Shown in pieces: positions 50,989 through 62,900 of a stretch of 64,000 nucleotides of DNA (the first letter of the stretch is position 1; each line of letters starts with the position of its first letter). Location: assembly GCA_036850595.1 (NCBI GenBank), contig CM072154.1:18049330-18113329 (forward strand). The letters run 5' to 3'. The notes beneath the pieces were generated by a model. That model did no database searches, was not told the origin of the DNA, and was given only the letters and a program-made list of their open reading frames with translations. The translations under genes were made by a program, and so were the position numbers. Source of the stretch: Rhyacichthys aspro (lineage: Eukaryota > Chordata > Actinopteri > Gobiiformes > Rhyacichthyidae).

Positions 50989-53900
50989 CTGAAAAGCAGG
51001 CAAAAACACTTTAACTTTTCCTGCAGCGACCAAATCCACCAAGGGAACAGTCTAGGAATTATGTATCTGTCCTAATATTAAACGTTTATAGTAAATGTAG
51101 GTTAAAAAAAAAAAAGTCTGCAGTTGTGAAGTTGACCAGAGGGTAATACTGCATTTGGGGCATTGATCAAAAAAAAAGAAAAGTTGAAGTTATATAAAAT
51201 CTAGATGCAATGAGCATGTTTTTAGTGCCATTTCTTATGATTATAAACATTTTGAACACAGCCGTAGAGACATTCTTTCACATGAAGGTGAGCTACGTTG
51301 ATGTTAACATAGTACAAATGGAGCTATGTTACTGTTGCAAAATAAAACAGATGAAAGCAAAAAGCCACTTCTATCTTGTGCTACCTGGTCAATATATATG
51401 AATACAATCATGATAATATGAGAAACAATAATAAATTCATTTGATAATTTTAGCTTGATAGAACAAGGACTTTTGAATCATTTTAGTTTGGAGTAAATTA
51501 AAGAATTAATTGGTAAATAAATACCAGAGTCATCATCCATCTCTTCATCGTCGCTCATTTCAGACAAGTCTTCAAGATCATCATCGTCGTCGTCTGAGCC
51601 GCCGCTGCTCTTCTTACCTGGAGGGAAAAGAAAAAATACATGAGTTCTGTTTTCAGTTTCACATTGTGTGTTACTTTATTGGGATATTCCTGTTTGCCTT
51701 GGTACATGGCTGACGTCTAAAGGACTTTGGAGACACCTGTATGTGGGCCAAGCATCAGAGGCAGCTGGAGGTGTCTATTTCCTCCTGAGATGGAACTGAG
51801 AGTCGATTACCAACGCCGGCGCTGCTGCACAAACACCCATGACAGTTTACTACTGGCAATTTCAGACATCTTATGCTCATGGCCTAAATATAGCAAATGA
51901 GATAGCAGGCAGGTTCCATAGCTTCAATGATGAGGGGAGAGCACCGAAAGCTGTGTGTGTACGTGTGTCGGTGCACTCGCTGGAAAGAAGTTTGTCTAAA
52001 ATTGTGTTGAGCTCTTCTCAGGGGCCGGTGTGTTGTAGCCAAAGGGACAACTCGGTCCAGTGGCTTTGAAGTTGAGGTGTGATGAGAAGCTGTGGCTATG
52101 GAGAGGAGAAGTAAAACAGCCAACTTCCTCCAACAACTCAGCTGCAACACGGATATACAGCGTGTAAAAAGCTAAAGTATAAAGGGAGGGTTTTGTTTTT
52201 GTGTTTTTGTTATGGGGTTTTATCGTGTGCTCTTGAGAGTTAGAGTTCACAACCCCCCTTTGGAAGCCATCATCTATAAGTCAGTGCCCTTTCCAACAAT
52301 AAATGCAACAAGAACCAAATTTGCACAGCTGTTTAAACTTACACTTATTAGGAATGGATAATAAGCTAACTGACAATACAACTGCATTATCTAGAAATAT
52401 TTAATGTCAGACAATGGTAACTTTAAAATTATGTGCCCAATAAATCCTAATTACCTTTTCTAAATACTGCTGGCAAATGACCACAGTTTAAGCTGCTTTT
52501 CAGGCTGGGTGTGTGCATTACACAGTTTCTTTGCTGAGACAACCGCCCTCCTGGCATTGGGTGGTTCCTTCTTAGCCTCATGTAATTAAAAGTGTATAAC
52601 ACACACCTCAGAGTGATTAACCCTTGTGTGTGTTGATAAAGTGGTGTAAGTCTTCAAAAATGTGTTATCTTCTACTTTCCAAGCTGCTCCAAGCCCTTGC
52701 AGTTAAGTTATGTTAACCCCTGGCTTAATGTAGTAATAATGGTGGAAAAGTGAAAAAGCCAATGATTTATATAGGCCTTGTGTTTTACTCTTTGTAGAGT
52801 AATCTCTAGAGTAGTCTGCTTCTCTAAACTGGGGGTGCAGGGTGCGTTATTACTCTAAAACATCAGGTACCACCACTTCTGCTTTTCTCTACAGCACAAA
52901 CATGTGGAACATCTCTGTTACTTTCTCCCACTCTGGTTGCTCACGGACTTCAGTGGTGCCTTTGCAGTTGCCCCCAGATGACCTGGAAGACTTATTACCC
53001 CCACACACTGACAGCAGCACACACTCGCATCAATCTAAATCAGCAGCGGCCCCCTCCTCTCACACTCCTCCTCTTTCCGGGACTGTGTGCGAGACCACAA
53101 AGGGCTTTGGTGAGCTGCCTGAAAAGCTTCTGGCTCGTTGAGACTGGACGCCGCGGAGGTGGGCGTTTGCCGTCGCTGCTATGTGCGAGCACGTGTTTTA
53201 AGGACATGCGGGGGCAGCTGGTGTGGCCCACCGTGATGGAGTAATGGAGCAAGAGAATAAATGAGAGAAAGGTAGGAGGAGACTGAGCACTTTTAAAGCT
53301 ACTTTCTGTGATATCTCGGATAATTTGTCCCAACAATATTCCATCTTAACCTTAGCCTGTGTCTCATTAAGGCAGAAGAGAAAGAGACGGCAGAGGCAAT
53401 CCAAAGCGAGTTTGATGGAGCAGCATTTGGTGTGAATTATCAAATACACACAATATATGATTGAAACAACAGGAGTAAACAAGGTAAAAAAAAGTAGGGA
53501 TGACCCAACAACACTTTTTCCAAAATAAGTACAAATGCACACAGTTGAGTTCTCATCGATACATAGATCCAATGTGAGTAGTTTATGAACCATACACAAA
53601 TTTGTATGATACTTTTTATGTTGATCAGTGTGGTTCTTGCCAGGTTTTTGAAGCTATTAGAGTTAAGAGACACTACTGAGTACTGAGTATGGCATTGTAG
53701 GAGAGGGTAAGACCAGTGCGGCTCCAAGAGGCTCCAGTGTCCTCAGGTACAGAGTACTGGTATCTAAGCAATGCTACAAAAAGGAGCTTTGTGATTTTAA
53801 AACTGACTGCACCTGGCTTATCTGTATAAAAACATGAAAACGGTGAATTACTCTAACATTCATCCTTTTGTTACTACATACTCATGTAATATGTCTGCTT

Positions 53901-56900
53901 TAGTGATGCAGCACTGGCCCTTTTATAGGTCCAATATTTGATACTGTTGTCTCTGTCACCCATTGGTTACTAGTTCTGTTTACGGGAGGAAAAAAGGAGG
54001 AGTGACTTCACTAGAAGCAATGCTGGAATGGGACCTTTTTAGGTGAAGGTGCAGTATTAAAAAAAAAAAAAAAAAGCTAGAGCTAGAGAAAGTATAGTGG
54101 GAGCGGCCACCTCTAACTGTTCCACTGAGCTGGTTTGAATTAGGATCCCCCGCTGGGATCCAAGCCTGTACTTCCTGTCAGGGGTGTGTGTGTAAGTGGA
54201 GAGAGGAGGCTGGAGAATGAGAGGCGGAGGCCCGCCTTTTGCCGCAGCTGCCCATCCATTTGTGAGGACTCTTCCTCTACAATAAAGTCCAGATGGATTA
54301 AAAAAATCCCCCTTGTTTCCTCTGTGTCCTTGTAGAAGACTTTTCAGCTCCAAGTGTACAGCTGCAAAAGCTAAACAGCAGCTGATTGTGACCTGCTGGT
54401 GACCCCTGAGTAGATCACACACAGGGTTTGAGAGCTGACAATGAATGCAAAACACTGATTTGCACTTATTTAACTGTAGTCATTGTGAGTGTTTTTAAAA
54501 CGTTCGGCCTCATGCGATAGAACTAACACCAAACAGACCCTCTTGTAGATTAGTCTTTAAGTAGATGTTTAGGTAATAACAAAATACAGCCCCCTAGAGG
54601 TCAAAGCAAGCAGTGCTGAAAATATGGTTTCTATATTCAAAGAACTTATTTAAGATAAACCAATGTGGCACATGACAAATAACTCACCTTTGATTTTAAA
54701 TCCAGCATCGTCACCATCAGAGTCACTGTCAGACTGAAAGAGATCCTTGAATTCCTTCTTGTCCTCTTCCTTCTTCTCCTGAATCTTCTTGCGCTTAATT
54801 TCAGGGAGGTCCAGATCCTCCATCTACAACACACATCGACAGTGTCAGGACATGTCAAAACTGCCTTTAACTATGAAGTGCCAAACATAGAATAAACATG
54901 TAAGCTTTAATACTAAATACATAATACTTGCCCTTTCTTTGCCGGAGATCTCCAGCTGGATCTCTTTCTCTCTTAGTTTCTTCCACTGGCTGTAATACCT
55001 GCTGAGGGGAGTGCCTTCTTCTCGCACCTGCTTCTCCCATTCAGCCTGACACAAAAAACACAAACATCAAAATCTGGCTCTTTCACAGTGACTTTGCAGA
55101 CTTTCTTGTTCGAGTATACATCATTTACTTTCAGTGGTTTATTGTTTTCTTTTGAAGCTTTAATATTGAAAAGTTTCTTTTTGGATAGAACAAAGTAACC
55201 ACACACAATACATTAAAGAATTGAGAAGGAAATAAACAGGCAAGACACAAAGTGATTGAGAAGAAGGAGAAAACAGAAGGAGGCTGAAAAGGGAGACCAG
55301 CAGATCTTCTCCAGCCTTCCCCTAAAGGTCTTTGTGGATGATATTGATTAGACTCAATCACATTATCTGGCCAACAAATCCAATAGAGCGCACAGACCGC
55401 AGCCTCCCGCGCCCGCCTGGTCGACACATTTACTACAATTTACTGCGCCGCTATTAAGATGGGTGACATTGTATGTGAGAGGAGAAAAAAAACAAGAGAA
55501 TAAAAAAATCTTCATCCTTGAATCAAACAAATAACGAATGCAGAAGTTGGCGAGACAGAGCAGCAGGGCGGTGTGACCCGGGCCAAGCAGGGCAGCAATA
55601 ATTAGGTGAGCTCTCCGTTTGGGCGACATGTCAGTGGGGAGGCTGGTGGCCAGCAGGGGGCCGTGGCCTTTTGCACATCAGCAGCAGAGGGCTGTCCCCC
55701 TTCGCCTGCAGTGACACCTCTACTGCTGCTACTGTGCCACACAGAAGATACCATGGCGACAGGCTCCGCTGAGCAGAGCCGTGGCGACAGGAGCCGGCGC
55801 TGCTGCGGTGCCGTGCTGTCTGTCTGCTGTACGCTCTTAACACACCAACCTCATCAACGCACACACAACTTTTTCTCATCTTCTAAATTACACAAGAGCT
55901 TTCCCTTTAATTTAATCCTTAAACGCTCTTAAATATTAATCAGCGTCTCACGTCACTTTTCTGCTGCAGCGAAGCACACAAAAGCCACAAAACAAAGGAT
56001 TTATGTGGACAGATAATGTATGAACAGATCACACCAATATCTGCTCATTAAACATGAGGAACTTTGGCTTCAGAGGCTGGAGTTTACAATCAGCACAGGG
56101 TGGTGACGTGGCCAGAGGTTTGTTCAGAAAAGTGTCCTTTATAATCAGCTGCTGCCCTTAAGCTCCAGCAGCAGAATTGTAGACTCAACTGGACCAGAAA
56201 TCAGAACGTATTTAGTTGTTAAGTCTGTGGTTGCCAACAATCAAAAATGTACAAAAATAGAACTAGAATGAACCACCTGACCGTCAGTGACAGCTGGCGC
56301 CAGTGAACATTGATGCTCATTCAATTTATGTCCTATCAACAAAGATGAATCGGTAGACCACCGTTTAGTGTTGTCTTGGACCAAATGTTAAAAAAGTCTC
56401 TTTCGATCATCAGTTGGCAGGATATCAGCAAAGTACACTCAGTAAGTTGCAGTTTATAAAAATGTCATAGTTTACTACTTCTATGGAGAACATAAACATT
56501 AAATTATGAGGGGTCATAACTTAATTTAAAACTCTGTGAACTTTATCTGAGATTATCAGGAAAGAACAGGGATATTGTAGTTGTATTATGAAAAATGTAG
56601 GAATCAGTCATGATGGAGAATTGAACTCATTTAACGACATGAACAACTTTCTGCTTCTGACTTGATAACAATAAGTGTCACAGAATGTAAGATTAGAAAA
56701 GACGCTCTGTAAAAACTGGAAGAGGTGAAATGAGGACTTCGGAATGACAGCTGGGGAAATTGGGACAAGCCTGTGCTCCTGAGCTCTGCCTGCCCCTCCT
56801 GTAAAACACACACAGACACTCACCACCGCAGTGGCATCGGCGACTCCGAAGGCGGCCTTCTGTCTCCGTGCTGTGATGTAGCTGCTGTTCTCCTGCACCT

Positions 56901-59900
56901 TCTCCAGCAGCTGGCGAACCGGCTTGCAGTAATTGGCCACTTTGCATTCCTTCAGGAACGCTTTCAGCTGCAGGGACAAGAACAGGAAGAATGACAGAGA
57001 AGGCAGTGGTAAGAAAAGCCCAATTGAAAGTAATAGGATATGATTAAACTGTATGATAGAAAATAGTAACAGTTAAATTAATAGGAACAAGCTCACTTGA
57101 ACCTATTTTAAATAGATAAGTCTCTAAGTTTTCTTTTTTTTTCTTGACTACTATTGTGCACAACTTAGAAAATTCAGCATTGCTCTAATATTAGCAATAC
57201 TACAATATGTGGACATGAGAAAAAGTAGCTAAGCTTAGCCTTAGGAATAAAATACTGCATTAATCTGAAGTCAGTCAATGGTAAATATTGTATATAGTTG
57301 CGAACATCAAACAAATGTGTTAAAAGGGTTATATGCAGTTTTGATATTCAGAAATTAGCTCATTGCCAGCAGAGATATTATGGTATTTGGTAAATCTCCA
57401 AAAGCATCAGTTGTACCTATTGACTTGATCGATAAAAGTCAATGTGTATTCTGACCATTTTGCTTCAATCAATTGCTTTGATTACTTGACTTTACAGATA
57501 TTTGTAATAGTTTTCAGTTTGGTTTGTACCAAAAACAAATGCTGGTCAGGACAACCAACATGATACAAAAACAGGCAATGATTGATGGTACTGTTGGATT
57601 CTTTTTTTGAATATTGCTGTGATATAATTCATTCTCACAATTGATATGTCAAAACTATTGTTGCTATAGACTACAAATATTTTTATGATATTTCAGAGTA
57701 TTTAAAATATTACATATAACTCCCACAGTTTGACAGCAACTCTAAGCATCAGATATTTCTATAAATCTGAAGAGATATTTTAACTTTTTGTGAGTTACCT
57801 GAACAACTGTTGGGAGGGCGATCTCTGGGAAGCCAATAGAACTGGCCTGAGTGTGAAAATACTCCAACATCAAGTCATAAAGCTGGTCGATCAAACCATC
57901 CTGAAAGAAAAAAAAGAGACTCTGAAGATCATAGCTCGCATGTTACTTTTCAATTTGCAACCAGAAAATCACCAGGATAGGTCAAACACGTTTCTAATGG
58001 CAGACACGGTTAGGTAAATGTTTATTTATAAAACCTTTAATACTATACTAAACGCCTCTTAAGGCCAGGTAGCTCAACATAGCTATTATGAACTATGAAA
58101 AGCTTTCAACAAGCTGCATCAGACATCATAGATGATTTAAAGCTGTATTAGCCAGGTCTGTGGTAAGTTTATGAGGCAGGGATTCTTGGCAGGTGCCCAG
58201 GTAACGGCAGTGAAAACAGTGAGCAGAGCTCGGAGATAATCCTACGGGCCCGCCAGCAATCCTCTTGGCTTCAGCTCTGAGCATGGCGACTCAGGACAGT
58301 TTTCAAGACCAGACAAGGGGCTTTGGACAATGCCCTCAATCCCGTTATGCACACACGGGGCAAGACACATGATGTAGAAGTAATATTTATTTAAGGAACA
58401 TGAACCACTTGTATGATCAAGACAGTACAACACTAGACACAATTTAAAGTATGGCAGAATACATTTCAATAATCTGCCCTAATTAGTGGTGAAAGATCTC
58501 TGCTCAGGATTAAAAATTTAAACCTTACCTTGTAGGCTTTCTCCATTAGGTTGATCTTACTAAGTTTGAGAATGACTGCGAAGTTGATTGGTTTCTTGCT
58601 CATTCGACCTGGCTTCTTGTTAAAGTCGACTTGTTGGAAGATCTGCAATTGAAAGAAAATAAAGGTTTAAACACAAGTTGAAATTTAGTGTGTTTTTTTA
58701 TTTTAAAGGTGGTGTATAGTTTTTGGAATCATCTGGTGCTGAAATTGCAGACTGCAATTCACAGGGACATTCTGTCTATGAACAAACCCAGCGTGATGAG
58801 ATATGTTCACTTTAAAAATGCAGTAATTTAAAAATAAAGTGATGCTTGGTTTGACCACTCAGTGTAGCTCTAGGAACAGGAAGTAATGGCTATTTCCACA
58901 AAGTCAGAGTCAGACAAATGCAAGGTGTGTTACTTTGAAGTGATTACACACAACTGAAAATATAGTTTTGACTGATGAGTTCCATTGTGTTCAACTGTAT
59001 ACAGCAAAATTTTACACAATGCCCTTTTTAAACAATGTTTAAGGATGGCAGACCTGGGACCACTGCACATTAGCTGCTCTATGGCACTCATTCCTACATT
59101 GTAATTAGGTTATTTGGTTATTTAACTATATTTATACATTTTGAAGGAGTGTGATGACTGATTTTAAATACAGGCGTTAACTGTCACCTTACATTGTTGA
59201 TCCTTACTTTCTGCTTTGCTACTAAGATGGTTACACGTCATTGTCTCTTTGTGAAAGTACAGCCAACGAGTGGGATATTTGTCTATAAGCTTCAGCTTTC
59301 ACATCTGCCCACAGAGCACAGAGCAAGTGAATTTCTGTATTTGTGTATCAGGCTATTTCTGCCTGCCGTATCTCAGCGTACTTCTGTGTGTGTGGTCGTT
59401 AATACGCTGTGTGTGAAGCAGAGCAGCGCTGTTGGCCGCTGCTGTCTGTACAAACATAGGATGTGGTGGCGGTCTGCGGGGGAGCCAGGGGGAAGTGGGA
59501 AGGCATGGGCCAACCCTAAAGCACGCATCCACATACACACACATGCACTGCTTCTGAAGCAGGAAGCTCCAAATCATACGCCCCCCTCGGAGAAGCGAGA
59601 ACACACACGGGCGCAGACAGAGGAAGGGGCTGCTCTAATTAAAACAGTAGCAGCGTACCTCAGTCAGCTTTAACAAGGAGAACAGCAGAGGTGAAAAACA
59701 CAGGAAATATTGTGCGTCACAAATAAACACTGCATGCTGTCGGAGGTTCAGGGGAGGGGGTCACAAGCAGAGAGGATGTGGGCTGCAAAGCGTGTTAGGA
59801 CTTGAGTGTTAACCACAACCTGCCTTTATCACTTTGGTCAAACTGCTGCACGCACTAACAGAGAGTCTGACCACTCCCAGCGGGTTGGACGAGGCCCTGT

Positions 59901-62900
59901 CGCCAACACAACCCCTCCTCTGACAAACCACAGCGCTCCACACAATGCATAAAATACACATGGCCTAATCACGTGCTGAACACCTGACCCAGGGAAGAGG
60001 CTGTCAGTTGGGGGCCTGCCATCGCTCTGATAACAAACGTGTTGCTCTCTCACATAAACACCTCACCACTCATGTGTTTCCCTTCAGTTGTGGCCGTTGA
60101 GACCAGCTTGCCTTTCATACACCATTGACGTGTTTCCACAGAAAACCACTGGTGGAACATTTCATCACTTGAAACCTACCTTTTCACTGTTTCCATGTGA
60201 CAAAAACAGGTGGCTGTTTATACCACATTATACTGCCTTCCTGTTTTATTACAATGGACAAAGTTAAGTCTATTCTAAAAGTGTAGCTACAACCAGGGTA
60301 TGATCTGATCAGGTTACAGGAAGCTCTTGTGGATGGACATCTTACCTCCAACAGAAAAGGCACAACAGGGACAAATGTGTTGGTGCTGCTTGACAACAAG
60401 GTGAGAGCTTTGCAACAGTGCATCCTCAGAGGGTAATACCGCGCTGTAGGCACCAGTCTGTTCAGACACAAAAACAGTGGTCAGTGTCTCCACCTGCTGT
60501 TTGCAACTGTGTATTGACACAGGCTGATTTAATACTTAAATAATCAACCCAGCAAATTTCCACATTAAATACAAATTACAAATATACTAACTTGATAGTG
60601 CCTAATATGACCTGGCAGAGTGGATAAATGAGAGGCTGGAGAATATCACTGGGGTATAACGTGCTCAGGACACGACACCACAGGTACAAACAGTGAATAA
60701 ACTGCCAGTTATACACAGACTGGTATGTTTCCTACAAAATAAACATAGATTAATTCACTGGCATAAATGCAGTACTTCAAAGTAATTCATTTCTTAGCAT
60801 TGTGACAAGTGGATTTTGTTTTTAACCTTTTTCTTCATGGTCATGGCGTTTCTGAGGTGGATGGCCAGCTGTCGGATGTAGATGAATGCATGCTGGTATG
60901 AGGCCTGTGTGTCCAGAGAGTACATCTCTGTCAGAGTTCTCTGCATGAAGTTGATCATTGGCAGCACATTGGGGGATGTGAACTTGCAGTTTTGTACATA
61001 AGCAATGTACATTTGCTAAAAAAAAAAACAAGAATTAGCAATAACAATTTTTAAGCAAAAATATATATATTTGTTTGTTTCATAATAACTTATATTTACT
61101 GCAGTTAGCTCACCTTGAGAATAGGGTTAAGGTATGTTTCTTGTTTGTGTCTGCAGATTTTGTTGAGGGCAAGAAAGGCAAGAACCCGACTTGTCTCCTC
61201 CCCTGTGCTCCACTGCTTCAGCAGTTGCTAGAAATATTCAAAAGGACAGGAGAATATATTTATTAAAATACAAAAATAATTTCAGCCTACTTCAGTGATG
61301 ATGACAGTGATGTACCTTAATAAGGTGCCGACATTGTTTGGGCAAACACAAGTAATAAGGAATGAGCTGGTTAGCGTGTCGCAGGACAGCACTGATGACT
61401 GTAGCTTCAGTTAGACACGACAACAGCTGCAAAAGAAAGAAAAGCATGGGATTATACACAGATGCTATAATGCTATACTGTGTCATATATAAGACGACCT
61501 GCAAATTGTATGATGGGTTTAAAATCTAAAATTAACTGTTAGTAATATTTTTGGGATGCAGCAGCTCGACAGGAAACAAAGAGTAGATAGAGAGGGGCTG
61601 ATATGGAGCAAAGTGGCCAAGTAGACTCTGCTGTGCTTTATCAAGATTACGATGATAGATCATATTATGCAAATATTACACAAACCTGAACAACTCCACT
61701 AATATACATCTTGATGTCTATCTGGATCTTCTGCCATTTAGGACTGGATGATGGTAGGACCAGCCTGAAACAAAAGAGAAGAAATACCACAGCTGTAGAA
61801 GAGAGATACAGATGAACGAATGAGCAGCAGATATGATGTCTGCTACATACTTTTTCTGGTCTTGACTGGGTTTCAGGTTCAGCATTTTCTGTAGAGTTGG
61901 GTGGATGTCTCTGATGCAAAACAGGATCAAGGCATTGAAAACTACAGGCAACACAGAAACAGTCAGTAAACACGCAAACAATATGACACAACACTATTAT
62001 TTCTACTGTGTCAATGTTAAATGTTATCTGTCTAGCTTTGAGCACATATGTTATGTGGGTATTCCACATATCACCTTTTCATTTATGGTTTGGACGTATG
62101 TTTCCAATAAAGTGATGTGGTGCGGTCGGGTCAGTTCATTTAGAGGGATTTACACTGCCAGAAAGCTAAACATTGCAGTCTATTTGGACGACAGAGAATT
62201 CTTACTCAGGGAAATAATCAGCCTTTGGGAAAAATCGTCATATTCCAAAAAGCTACATGTTGTACTACAACTAAATTAGCAATTTTTTTTTATTTTTTAT
62301 TTTTTTACACACAGAGTTGCTTTCTTACAACTATACTGTGGATTATAAATATTGCTGTCTACATTTCTCTGAACATGAGGACAGTCCCTAAATTATGCAG
62401 TTCTTAGTGGAAATATTGTGTATTTTATTTATTGGAGGCTACTTGATTGGCGGTGTCCTACCTGAACTGTCAGCTACTTTATATCGACACTGCCCGGCTC
62501 CTTCCCCCTTGGTTGTGGCCACAGCTGCCTTAAAGGCCTGAGTGACTTCTCTGAAGAGTCGCTGAGTGGGTTCCTTTTTAATTGCATCTTTCCATTCATC
62601 AATCATTTTGTCTGTGACTTTAATAGTTTCATCTGCCTTCTTGGATTTCTTGGAAGAACCTTTCTGATCATGCACATCATCATCCTCGTCACCAGAACTG
62701 GCCTCCTACAAGAAAAATATAATATACATAATTATGTTCTTGATTAAATTTTTAGACTTAATATTTGCATTTTCTGCTTCATAGAGCAGTAACAACTGAC
62801 CTCCAGTCTGGAAGGCAGCTTGTGGTATTTCTTCTCATCTTCATCTTCAGAGCTGTCCGAGTCCTCAAAGTTTAGCAGGGTTTGGTCATTCTCTTGCAAA

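Noticed and set aside
54926..54932. Ordinary GT donor at 54927 for noc2l exon 15
   Set aside because: It would leave the exon in phase 1 while the next exon needs phase 0, shifting the frame and destroying the match to the family.
59194..59673. 159-residue plus-strand frame in noc2l intron 11
   Set aside because: It has no recognisable domain, no conserved motif and lies antisense within an intron. Not enough to call a gene.
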